Positions 17,830-27,300 of a DNA stretch of 64,000 nucleotides are shown here, one piece after another. The position numbers and the translations under genes are program-made. How positions within the stretch are numbered: the stretch's first letter is position 1; every line of letters begins with the position of its first letter. This DNA comes from Algoriphagus winogradskyi (GTDB lineage: Bacteria; Bacteroidota; Bacteroidia; Cytophagales; Cyclobacteriaceae): positions 310,001 through 374,000 of the forward strand of contig NZ_FXUA01000001.1 in assembly GCF_900182815.1 (NCBI RefSeq), in the 5' to 3' direction. Under the pieces are notes generated by a model. The model was given only the letters and a program-made list of their open reading frames with translations. It searched no databases and was not told the DNA's origin.

Positions 17830-18459
17830 TTAATCTAGTATTGCTGAGCTTTCAATTAGTATGACTCCTGCTTTTTTCAATTCGTCCAAAGCCTTCTCTC
17901 CATCTTCTGCAGATAGGTTGACTGCCCGGGTTGCATCCGTGATGAGGTAGGTCTTAAAACCCAAACTTACAGCATCCAGCGCGGTAAATTTTACACAATA
18001 ATCCTGAGCTAGGCCCGTGAGGAATACGTTCATAATCCCTTCATTTTGCAGGAAATCACCTAAGCCTGTATCTCCTCTTCTTGCATTGTCAAAAAAACCT
18101 GAATACGAATCCACTTCTGGATTTGTTCCTTTTTGGAAAATAGCTTGCCATCTTATTGGATTCAATTCGGCATGAAACTCTGCCCCTTCAGATCCCTGAA
18201 CGCAGTGAACTGGCCATAGAATTTGCTGTAATCCTGCTAATTCTATGAATTCACCTGGTTTTTTCCCTTTGTGATTTGCTGCAAAACTTCCATGGTCTTC
18301 AGGATGAAAGTCCTGAGTTGCAACTATAAATGTAAAATGCTCCTGAAGTGAATTGATGACAGGAATAACGGCATCGCCCTCACTCACAGCTAACGCCCCA
18401 CCAGGTAAAAAGTCATTTTGCACATCTATAATAAGTAATGCACTGTTTTTAAGATTCAT
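17830..18459 (-). CDS. pncA: Nicotinamidase
   Basis: Hydrolyses nicotinamide to nicotinate for NAD salvage. IIDVQNDFLPGGALAV carries the catalytic Asp, QDFHPEDHGSF the metal-binding His residues, and LAQDYCVKFTALDA the nucleophilic Cys. I start at the ATG at 18459 (MNLKNSALLIID). Another ATG lies 6 nt upstream, and a GTG at 18504 would add 15 residues not seen in the family. pncB directly upstream supplies the next step of the same pathway. Confidence 0.92.
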   Translation of the reverse strand: MNLKNSALLIIDVQNDFLPGGALAVSEGDAVIPVINSLQEHFTFIVATQDFHPEDHGSFAANHKGKKPGEFIELAGLQQILWPVHCVQGSEGAEFHAELNPIRWQAIFQKGTNPEVDSYSGFFDNARRGDTGLGDFLQNEGIMNVFLTGLAQDYCVKFTALDAVSLGFKTYLITDATRAVNLSAEDGEKALDELKKAGVILIESSAILD

Positions 18460-18521
18460 TGCCATTATCTGTTTGTTTAGATCCGCCCAAGAGAGAGTCC
18501 TCACTTCCGGCTTATCGCTAA

Positions 18522-20018
18522 TTAATTTTCAGCTTCATTGCCAGTATCTACTTGTTTTGCTTTCAAAACCAACTCCATTCGCAGTTGGTGAAGATTTTCT
18601 TCCAATCCGATTGGATACAGATGTGGATTTACCAATCGCTTATGTGTCTTATCCAAAGAATCCAACTGACTTTGCACTCTTTCTCTGATCTTGACAATTG
18701 TAGGGAGTTCATACACTAGTTTCCCTTTTTCGAAAATCGGCTTGAGTAATAGTTCTTCCTGATAAAAAGCTGGCATCATCCGCTTTCTTCTGGTGGGATC
18801 ATTAGGATCGATGATTAAAGCAGCTTGAGGATTGAGTTCTTGATCTTCCAAGTAAATCATATCAGCCACAGCTTTCCCTTTGGAAAAAAATCGCTTGATC
18901 GTATGAAATCCGGGAATATTGATTTTCAGCGACTGCTGCGAAAGTTTGATTTTAGGAATCCATTCACCCTTTTCATCTTTAATAGCCGATAATTTATACA
19001 CACCACCAAGAGCAGGCTGATCAAATGCCGTCACAAGCTTTGTCCCAACTCCCCAAACATTAATAGATGACTCCTGTCCCTTCAGCGAAGTAATAATATG
19101 CTCATCTAGGTCATTTGATGCGACAATTTTCGCTTCAGAAAATCCAGCTTCGTCTAGCATCTCTCGTGCGATATTACTGAAATACGCCAAATCACCAGAA
19201 TCTATTCGAATACCGACCATCTCTTTTCCATTTCTTCTCAAGGCATTCCCAACTTTGATCGCATTTTTGATTCCATTGATGGTATCATAGGTATCTACTA
19301 GAAAAATAGATTGATCTGGAAATGCATCGGCATAGGCTTCAAATGCTTCTATTTCAGTTTCAAAGGACATAATCCAGCTATGCGCATGAGTACCAGACAC
19401 AGGAATTCCGAATAATTTCCCTGCCATCACATTACTCGTAGAGGTGCATCCACCTATGTAGGCCGCTCTGGAAGCTGCTAGTCCTCCGTCTATGCCTTGA
19501 GCACGACGCAAGCCGAATTCCAAGACAGGATCACCTTTAGCCGCCAAGTTGATCCGGGCAGACTTAGTAGCAATCAGACTTTGGAAATTGATAATATTCA
19601 GCAGAGGAGTTTCCAGCAGTTGGCATTGAATCAACGGGCCTTTCACGCGAACCAGAGGAGTATTTGGAAAAACTACCGTTCCTTCTTCAACTGCTGCGAT
19701 ATCACAGGTAAATTTCATTTCCCTGAGGTAATCCAAAAAACCCGACTCGAACAAAAGCTGCCCGTCTTTGCCTTTCATGGTCGCCAGGTAACTCAAGTCT
19801 TCTTCTGAAAACTTGAAGTTTTTACAGTAATCAACTATATAATCCAACCCAGCGGCGATTGTAAATCCGCCTTGAAAAGGATGCTTTCGAAAGAATAAAT
19901 TAAAAACCGCTTCCTGCTCAGCTTTACCAGATTTCCAATAAGCATAAGCCATGGTCAATTGATAAAAATCTGTCAGTAGCGCCAGTGAGCCTTGATAGAG
20001 GTCTTTCGTTATTTTCAT
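18522..20018 (-). CDS. pncB: Nicotinate phosphoribosyltransferase
   Basis: Condenses nicotinate with PRPP to give nicotinate mononucleotide (Preiss-Handler pathway). The 498-residue length fits. LLTDFYQLTMAYAYWKSGK is the conserved N-terminus, EFGLRRAQGIDGGLAASRAA binds substrate, and GTHAHSWIMSF contains the His that is phosphorylated during ATP coupling. VDTYDTING and RIDSGDL are further PRPP-site motifs. It lies directly upstream of pncA on the same strand. Confidence 0.95.
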   Translation of the reverse strand: MKITKDLYQGSLALLTDFYQLTMAYAYWKSGKAEQEAVFNLFFRKHPFQGGFTIAAGLDYIVDYCKNFKFSEEDLSYLATMKGKDGQLLFESGFLDYLREMKFTCDIAAVEEGTVVFPNTPLVRVKGPLIQCQLLETPLLNIINFQSLIATKSARINLAAKGDPVLEFGLRRAQGIDGGLAASRAAYIGGCTSTSNVMAGKLFGIPVSGTHAHSWIMSFETEIEAFEAYADAFPDQSIFLVDTYDTINGIKNAIKVGNALRRNGKEMVGIRIDSGDLAYFSNIAREMLDEAGFSEAKIVASNDLDEHIITSLKGQESSINVWGVGTKLVTAFDQPALGGVYKLSAIKDEKGEWIPKIKLSQQSLKINIPGFHTIKRFFSKGKAVADMIYLEDQELNPQAALIIDPNDPTRRKRMMPAFYQEELLLKPIFEKGKLVYELPTIVKIRERVQSQLDSLDKTHKRLVNPHLYPIGLEENLHQLRMELVLKAKQVDTGNEAEN

Positions 20019-20074
20019 TGTTTGTTTTTAGCTTAATTCAAAAATAACCTTCAATTGATTCCTGTCCAATTGAT

Positions 20075-20911
20075 TTAAGAAACTTGCTTCACTCGCATAT
20101 TCAAAAGAATCCCGATTAAAACTAACCCCATCCCAATATATACGAGGACGCCAAATGTTTCATCAAAGAAGAAGAACCCAAATATCAATGCATAAACGAT
20201 TCCTATATAAGTAAGGCTGGCTACTTTGGACACATTGGCATTTTGGTAGGCAATAGTCAGGAAATACTGAGCAGTCTGCGTACAAACCCCGATGAAAAGT
20301 AAAATCGCCCAATCCCACCCAACTGGATTCACCCAGCCAAAAGCTGAGACTATCAATGCAAAAGGCAAAGTGACCAAAGGAAAATAGAAAATAATTACCA
20401 GAGGATGCTCCGTGTTTTTCAATTTCCTGATAACATTGTAAGCAAGGCCTGAGAAAATGGCTGAGATAATTCCTATTGTCGCCCAAAACATATCTACCCG
20501 GGCATCAACTCCCTGAATCACCAGAACTCCGCCAAAAGAAATGGCGAAAAATAAGAATTGAATGGGCTTTACTTTCTCCTTGAGCAGGAAAACCCCAAAG
20601 AGGGTTGTGAAAATTGGAGACAAATATTGAATAGTTACCGCGCTAGCCAATGGAATATTTTGCAAGGTATAGAAGAAGGAAATCAATCCGATAGAGCCAA
20701 CAACACCGCGAATTATTAACCACTTTTTATTATTCCCAAAAACATTTACTTTTTGCTTTTTCAACACCAAATAACTGAAAATCAATGAGAAAATAGATCT
20801 AAAAACAATAATTTCTATGGCAGGAATGTGAGGAATGTACTTTACTGAGACATTCATCAGAGCGAAAAATACTCCAGCCAAAAGCATGGCTTGGACACTG
20901 TTAATCTTCAA
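20075..20911 (-). CDS. EamA/DMT-family drug/metabolite transporter
   Basis: 278 residues with ten predicted hydrophobic segments in two EamA repeats. The N-terminal AMLLAGVFFALMNVSVKYIP and the mid motif ASAVTIQYLSPIFTTLFG are typical of DMT-superfamily exporters. The assigned start is a TTG at 20911; an ATG at 20887 (MLLAGV) is an alternative. It is divergent from the peroxiredoxin gene. Substrate unknown. Confidence 0.85.
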   Translation of the reverse strand: MKINSVQAMLLAGVFFALMNVSVKYIPHIPAIEIIVFRSIFSLIFSYLVLKKQKVNVFGNNKKWLIIRGVVGSIGLISFFYTLQNIPLASAVTIQYLSPIFTTLFGVFLLKEKVKPIQFLFFAISFGGVLVIQGVDARVDMFWATIGIISAIFSGLAYNVIRKLKNTEHPLVIIFYFPLVTLPFALIVSAFGWVNPVGWDWAILLFIGVCTQTAQYFLTIAYQNANVSKVASLTYIGIVYALIFGFFFFDETFGVLVYIGMGLVLIGILLNMRVKQVS

Positions 20912-21031
20912 AATAATAGCTTTTCAGAGTGATCTTTTTCTAAGGAATTTGTCTGGACAATAGTTCAAAAAATAGTTACAAAAACGAATCAAACTAGCGA
21001 ACCATTCTACTCAATTTGGGTTTTATTCTCT

Positions 21032-21481
21032 ATGGCATTAAAAACAGGAAGCACTGCTCCGGAATTCTCCTTAGCGTGTACAGGTATAAATATTCTGAAT
21101 ACATCAAAAGACTTGAAAGGGAAAGCTTTTGTGCTTTACATTTATCCAAAGGATTTCACGAAAGTATGTACCGCGGAGGCCTGCGAATTCAGAGATCAAT
21201 TTGAAGCGTTTAGAAATCTGGATATACCGGTCTTTGGACTGAGTAGAGACGATATCGAAACGCATAATAAATTCAAGAAAGAGCACAGATTGCCTTTTGA
21301 ACTCCTTTCTGATCCAACAGGAAAGGTATGTAAATCCTATGATGCCCTAGTTCCTTTGATTAAAATGCCTAAGCGTATCACTTATTTGATAGATAAAGAT
21401 CATAAGATTGCTGCAGCGTTTTCAGATATGTTTGAGTCCAAAGGACATATTGAAGCCATGCTAAAGAGTCTGGAAAAGTAA
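21032..21481 (+). CDS. Peroxiredoxin (BCP/AhpC-TSA family)
   Basis: A 149-residue thiol peroxidase of the Prx/BCP class. LYIYPKDFTKVCTAEACEFRD holds the peroxidatic Cys (KVC, with Val in place of the usual Gly) and, five residues on, the resolving Cys of Bcp-type enzymes. The substitution sits next to the active site and is the only oddity. Reduces hydroperoxides in the cytoplasm using thioredoxin. Single gene. Confidence 0.88.
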   Translation: MALKTGSTAPEFSLACTGINILNTSKDLKGKAFVLYIYPKDFTKVCTAEACEFRDQFEAFRNLDIPVFGLSRDDIETHNKFKKEHRLPFELLSDPTGKVCKSYDALVPLIKMPKRITYLIDKDHKIAAAFSDMFESKGHIEAMLKSLEK

Positions 21482-21628
21482 GGATTTCTCGCGGCGGCGC
21501 AACGTCTTTAAATCTCCCCCAAAGGTGCCAAGGCGCAAAATTGATATGCTATGAGGAGTCATTTCGATGGAGGAACTTTCAATCCAGCTTTTTCGGGAAA
21601 TGAGAAATCTCTTTTCTCTTTTTCTCGA

Positions 21629-21676
21629 ATCTCCCTTGCTAATCTAATGTCTTAAATCTAGCGTCTTAAATCTTAT
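21629..21676. repeat. Heptamer-phased spacer (ATCTnnn/GTCTTAA)
   Basis: From 21642 five consecutive 7-nt words (ATCTAAT, GTCTTAA, ATCTAGC, GTCTTAA, ATCTTAT) run into the stop of the ABC ATPase gene. It follows a GAGGA/GAAATGAGAAATCTC-type Bacteroidota spacer sequence. Confidence 0.6.
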
Positions 21677-22323
21677 AAAATAAGCCCATCCTTCATCACC
21701 ACTTTTCTATCAGCCATAGCAGCTAACTCTTCATTATGCGTTACGATCACGAATGCTTGCCCCAGTTCTTTGCGTAGCGTGAAAAACAATTCATGAAGTC
21801 CTCTGGCATTCTGGGTATCAAGATTACCACTCGGTTCATCTGCAAAGACCACAGCTGGGCTATTTATTAAGGCTCGAGCCACTGCCACACGCTGCTGCTC
21901 TCCACCTGAAAGTGAAGAAGGCTTATGATCCAACCGATGGGAAATCCCTAGCAATTCTGCCAATTCTCCTGATTTCTTGGATAATTGCTCAGGAGATACA
22001 TTTCCGATCAACCCGGGTATCATAATATTTTCCTGAGCCGTGAATTCTGGCAAAAGATTATGGAATTGAAAGATAAAGCCAATTCGCTCGTTTCGGAATT
22101 TGGCCAAGTCATCTCCTTTTAGATTTAGGAGCTTTTTTCCATCCATCTCCAAGGAACCTTGGTCAGGCTGATCTAATGTCCCAAGAATATGAAGTAATGT
22201 ACTTTTCCCTGCTCCCGATGAACCGACTATGGAAACAATTTCAGAAGTTAAAATTTCTAGATCTACACCTTTTAATACTTGAAGGCTTCCATAGGATTTA
22301 TGGATTCCATTGGCTTTCAGCAT
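21673..22323 (-). CDS. ABC transporter ATP-binding protein, LolD-like
   Basis: 216 residues starting at the ATG at 22323; a GTG six codons upstream is less likely. Walker A is GSSGAGKS, the signature LSGGEQQR and Walker [13 protein letters not shown], as in the LolD/MacB/FtsE group. These ATPases energise FtsX-type permeases for lipoprotein release or peptide export. No permease gene is adjacent, so the partner must be encoded elsewhere and the LolD assignment rests on sequence type only. Confidence 0.85.
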   Translation of the reverse strand: MLKANGIHKSYGSLQVLKGVDLEILTSEIVSIVGSSGAGKSTLLHILGTLDQPDQGSLEMDGKKLLNLKGDDLAKFRNERIGFIFQFHNLLPEFTAQENIMIPGLIGNVSPEQLSKKSGELAELLGISHRLDHKPSSLSGGEQQRVAVARALINSPAVVFADEPSGNLDTQNARGLHELFFTLRKELGQAFVIVTHNEELAAMADRKVVMKDGLIL

Positions 22324-22524
22324 GCTAACATTTTTTATCACTTCAAAAATAGAACAAATGCCTATCTCCGTGAGGAATTAACGTCTTTTTTTACTGAAAA
22401 AGGAAAATGTCAGGTTTGATTTATCGAGTCTAAGAGCTTAACTTCGGGCAAAAATTTCCAGAGGATGAAATCGAGCATGGCTGAAAAGTCAAAGGGGGTA
22501 ATATCCCCTACCTTGCGAGATTCC

Positions 22525-22542
22525 TCCCGATAGCTATCGGGA
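22525..22542. repeat. 18-bp perfect palindrome in a Bacteroidota intergenic repeat
   Basis: TCCCGATAGCTATCGGGA is fully self-complementary and is embedded in GAGATTCCTCC...ATGACA. From general knowledge this belongs to a widespread dispersed intergenic repeat of Bacteroidota. It lies 29 nt before the sucC start. Confidence 0.6.
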
Positions 22543-22570
22543 TGACATTTGAGAAAAAAATCATACATAT

Positions 22571-23785
22571 ATGAATATTCACGAATATCAGGCTAAAGAA
22601 GTATTAAAAGGTTACGGAGTTCGTATTCAGGAAGGTATAGTCGCCGACACACCTGAAGCAGCTCATGAAGCAGCCGTTAAGTTGAACGAGCAAACCGGTA
22701 CTAGCTGGTATGTGATCAAAGCTCAGATTCACGCAGGTGGACGAGGAAAAGGTAAAGTCAACGAGACTGGTTCCAATGGAGTTGTACTAGCCAAGAAATT
22801 GGAAGACGTAGCCGAAAAAGCTAAAAACATCCTAGGTGGTACCTTGGTAACACACCAAACTGGCCCGGAAGGAAAAGTTGTAAACAAGGTTTTGATCGCT
22901 GAGGATGTATATTATCCAGGTGCATCTGAGCCAAAGGAATATTACCTATCTATCTTGTTGGATAGAGCTACTGGTAGCAATGTAATCATGGCCTCTACCG
23001 AAGGTGGAATGGACATCGAGGAAGTTGCTGAGCACACTCCTGAGAAAATCATGAAAGAGTGGATCGATCCTAAAGTTGGTCTTCAGCCATTCCAAGCTAG
23101 AAAAGTAGCTTTTGGATTAGGTCTTTCTGGTAATGCTTTCAAAGAAATGGTGAAATTCATCACCGCTCTTTACAATGCTTACGAAGGGACTGACTCATCT
23201 CAGTTTGAAATCAACCCAGTATTGAAAACGTCTGACGATAAAATCTTGGCAGTAGATGCTAAAGTGAATATCGATGACAACGCACTTTACAGACAAAAAG
23301 GATTGGCGGCATTGAGAGATGTAGCTGAAGAAGATCCTTTGGAAGTAGAAGCTGGCGAATCAGGTTTGAACTATGTGAAACTTGACGGAAACGTAGGTTG
23401 CATGGTAAACGGAGCTGGTCTTGCGATGGCTACTATGGACATGATTAAATTGGTAGGTGGTGAGCCTGCTAACTTCCTAGATGTAGGAGGAGGGGCAAAT
23501 GCTACTACTGTTGAAGCTGGTTTCAGAATCATCCTTCAGGATCCAAATGTAAAAGCAATCTTGATCAACGTATTCGGTGGTATTGTAAGATGCGACAGAA
23601 TTGCTAGCGGTGTGGTAGAGGCTTACAAATCTATCGGAGACATCAGAGTTCCTATTATCGTTAGACTTCAAGGAACAAATGCTGCTGAAGGAGCTAAAAT
23701 CATTGACGATTCCGGATTGAAAGTATTCTCTGCAATCACTTTGAAAGAAGCTGCTGACAAAGTACAGTCTGTACTCGAAGCATAA
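22571..23785 (+). CDS. sucC: Succinyl-CoA synthetase beta subunit (ADP-forming)
   Basis: TCA-cycle enzyme that couples succinyl-CoA cleavage to ATP/GTP formation. The 404-residue length is standard. The N-terminal ATP-grasp domain starts MNIHEYQAKEVLKGYGV. GGRGKGKVN binds nucleotide, and the C-terminal half has ANFLDVGGGA and NVFGGIVRCDRIA. sucD is not adjacent, which is common in Bacteroidota. A tRNA gene follows 41 nt downstream. Confidence 0.96.
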   Translation: MNIHEYQAKEVLKGYGVRIQEGIVADTPEAAHEAAVKLNEQTGTSWYVIKAQIHAGGRGKGKVNETGSNGVVLAKKLEDVAEKAKNILGGTLVTHQTGPEGKVVNKVLIAEDVYYPGASEPKEYYLSILLDRATGSNVIMASTEGGMDIEEVAEHTPEKIMKEWIDPKVGLQPFQARKVAFGLGLSGNAFKEMVKFITALYNAYEGTDSSQFEINPVLKTSDDKILAVDAKVNIDDNALYRQKGLAALRDVAEEDPLEVEAGESGLNYVKLDGNVGCMVNGAGLAMATMDMIKLVGGEPANFLDVGGGANATTVEAGFRIILQDPNVKAILINVFGGIVRCDRIASGVVEAYKSIGDIRVPIIVRLQGTNAAEGAKIIDDSGLKVFSAITLKEAADKVQSVLEA

Positions 23786-23826
23786 TATATATTAAGTGTA
23801 CTGAGGAGCAATCTTCAGTACATCAT

Positions 23827-23900
23827 GCACTCGTAGTTCAACTGGATAGAATATCAGATTTCGGCTCTGAGGGTTGAGGGTTCGAATCCTTCCGAGTGCA
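23827..23900 (+). tRNA. tRNA-Arg (anticodon TCG)
   Basis: The 74-nt cloverleaf is complete: acceptor GCACTCG/CGAGTGC, D-arm GTTC...GAAT, anticodon stem TCAGA/TCTGA with loop TTTCGGC (anticodon TCG, codon CGA), and T-arm GAGGG-TTCGAAT-CCTTC with one G-T pair. The discriminator is A at 23900. CCA is not encoded. Confidence 0.95.
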
Positions 23901-23906
23901 CATTAC

Positions 23907-23940
23907 AAAGGCTTAGACACACGTCTAGGCCTTTTATTTT
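23907..23940 (+). terminator. Terminator after tRNA-Arg
   Basis: AAAGGCTTAGAC (23907-23918) pairs with GTCTAGGCCTTT (23923-23934) with one mismatch, and TATTTTT follows. It ends the sucC/tRNA transcript. Confidence 0.8.
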
Positions 23941-24302
23941 TAATAGAAAACCCTCCTTTTGTAGTTTATTTTTTGTTGCCTAAGTGACGGATTGAAGCCA
24001 ATCCTATGTGCCAAATCAATTCACCACGGCAAAATACGTAGGACATGTTTGAATAGGACAGGTAAATTTCTTACTTAACTGATTGATTGAAATCACCTTA
24101 TATATTTTAGGATTAATCGCCCAGCAGTTCTGATCAGCTTCGAATTTGATATTTTTTTAATAGTAATATCTGGTTTACTATACTATTTCAAAGTAAATCT
24201 GTCATGATTGATCATAATTCAGTCATATTTTAATCTAAAACAGGGAGAAATGACGGGAATAATACTGGAAATTAGTTCACTAAAACCTGTTCAATTACTG
24301 AT
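23941..24302. other. 362-bp gene-free region
   Basis: AT-rich spacer upstream of the ThuA-dehydrogenase gene. It must hold that operon's promoter. I find no clear promoter pair, hairpin or short gene. Confidence 0.5.
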
Positions 24303-27300
24303 ATGAATTTTAAAATCCCAAAATTACCAAAGTCACCTATTTACGGAATGGTGATTCTAATTATTGCCATACTCGCAGGATGCGGAGGTAAAGGCAATCA
24401 AAACTTTCTTTCATCTTCTGAACCTAGGCGCATAGAGATCCTTGTTCTTGGTCATGAAAGTGAGCATCACAATTCAGAGAAATTGATGATGTATTTACAG
24501 ACACCATTATTTCAAAAAGGAATCAACCTCACTTACACCACTGATGTAGCTGACTTAAATTCTACCAAGCTAAACAATTATGATGGTTTGATGATCTATG
24601 CCAATCATGATGAGATTACCACAGAGCAAGAATCTGCGCTAAAATCATATATAGAAAGTGGTAAAGCATTAATTCCGATCCACAGTGCTTCGTTTTGCTT
24701 CCGCAATTCGGACTGGTTTGTAGAGGCAGTCGGCGGGCAGTTTAGCACACATGGCACAGGAGATTTTACAGCTACTATTGTCAATGCTGATCATCCAGTA
24801 ATGCAAGGAATTTCTGAGTTTGAGACTTGGGATGAGACGTATGTACACAGTCAAGTTAACCCAGATATGACCGTCCTAATGGAGCGGGTAGATGATAAAG
24901 GCAAAGAGCCTTATACTTGGGTTCGTGAGCAGGGAAAAGGTAGAGTATTCTATACTGCCTATGGTCACAACGAAAAGACTTGGGAGAAAAAAGAATTTCA
25001 GGAATTAGTAGCAAACGGTATCCTATGGGCAGTAGGTGATGATGTAAACGAACTTTTGGCAGAATACAACATTCCACAACCTCAATTTGAAGATGCTGAT
25101 ATTCCGAATTACGAAAGAAAAGACCCAGCACCACGATATCAGTTACCACTTTCTGCAGAGGAATCAATGAAACTAGTTCAGGTGCCAGTAGGATTTGAAT
25201 TAGAGCTATTTGCATCGGAGCCAATGATCATCAATCCTATCGCTTTTGCATGGGATGAAAGAGGTAGATTATTTGTAATTGAAACAACTGATTACCCTAA
25301 TGAGATTCGTAAAGAAGGCGGTGATGACAAAATCAAAATTTTGGAAGACACCAACGGAGATGGCAAAGCAGACAAGGTGACTGTATTCGCAGAGGGATTA
25401 AATATTCCAACTTCAATCATGGCTGTAAATGGCGGGATGTTGATTTCCATGGCTCCTGATTTTGTATTCCTGAAAGATACTGATGGCGATGATGTAGCAG
25501 ATGTCAAAGAAGTGGTAATGACAGGTTGGGGCAAATTTGATACCCACGCTGGACCATCTAACTTAAAATATGGCTTTGACAATAAAGTATGGGGAGTATT
25601 GGGCTATTCAGGTTTCAATGGTGAAGTAAGCGGTAAGAAATTTAATTTCAGCCAAGGCGTATATAGATTTACGCCAACTTGGAAAAACATGGAATTCCTT
25701 GGCCGTACAAGCAATAATACTTGGGGATTAGGTTTCTCTGAAGACTTCGAAACCTTCATTTCTACCGCTAATGGACAGCACTCTGTCTACTTGGCAATGG
25801 AAACTAAGTACGCCAAAAGGACTGTCTATAGAGGAACACCAAATACTGCAATTGGTATAGATACGCATTACGACATGCCTCATATCACGCCATTCCTGAG
25901 ACAAGTGGATTGGCACGGAAGTTACACTGCTGCTGCAGGTCACAATTTATATACTGCCAGAAATTTTCCTAAAGAGTACTGGAATCAAATGGCATTTGTA
26001 GCTGAACCTACGGGTCGTGTGCTTCATAATTCGCAAATAATCCAAGAAGGTTCTGGATTCAGAGAGAAGAATGCATTCAACATTCTAGCAAGTTCTGACG
26101 AATGGTTTAGCCCAGTGCATGCAGAAGTGGGTCCTGATGGGTCACTTTGGGTAGCAGACTGGTATAACTTTATTATTCAGCACAATCCGACTCCAAGAGG
26201 ATTTGAAAATGGAGAGGGTAATGCATATATCAACCCTTTAAGAGATAGACAACACGGTAGAATCTATCGCCTAACCTATAAAGGAAATGATTCCTCCGAA
26301 ACCTTTGACTTGAAAGATGCTGACGGGGATGAGCTTTTAGCAGCTCTTCAAAGTGACAATATGTTCTGGAGATTGACTGCTCAGCGATTGATCGTAGAAA
26401 CCAAAAACATGGACGTTTTGGAAGGCCTATACGAGATCATCAATGATCAAACTGTAGATGAAGTTGGGTTAAATGCACCGGCAATCAATGCGCTTTGGAC
26501 ACTTCACGGACTAGGTGCACTCGACGGAAGCAATGCAAATGCACAGCAAGTGGTAGAAAAAGCATTGACTCATCCTTCTGCAGCAGTAAGAAAGAATGCA
26601 GTGAGAGTAATTCCTAAAAACCAAGCTGCATTGGATGCAATCCTCGCAGCCAATTTAATGGAAGATGATAATCTGCAGACTAGAAAAAATGTGATTGTGG
26701 CAGTTTCTGAAATGCCAACTTCAGCAGATGTTTCTAAAACGCTATTAGCTATAGCTGAAAATAAAGATAATGCTAATGACGAGTTTTTGCCACAAGCAAT
26801 TTTTGCTGCTGCATTGACTCACCCATCAGCATTTGAAGGCAGAGAAGTGGCTCCGAAATCTGAAGCTGATTCTTTGATGGGTGTGGCTGATAGAATTGCA
26901 AAAAGCTTAGTATCTGAGTCATATACCTTGAGTCAAAGAAATGCACTTCTTTTCCCACCTGATCCTACCGGGAAAGAAATGACAATAGAAATGGAAGTTT
27001 CTCCGGGCAGAGATGCTCTAGACGGTGTGATGGTAGCTCAAGGAAATGGTACTAATGGCTATAGCCTTTATGTTTACAAAGACGCCTTGCACTTTGCAAT
27101 AGCTCAAGATGGTGATGTGAAAATCATCAGTTCGCGTAAAAACCTACCTTCAGAGCGATTCCAAGTTAAAGCAACACTTATGGAAGATGGTAGCATGGCC
27201 TTAATGATTGATGGAAAAGAAGTTGCAAAGGGCAAAACCAAAGGATTATTTACCGGGCCATTATCTCCAGAAAGTGTTCGCGTTGGTCAGTTTGATTCCA

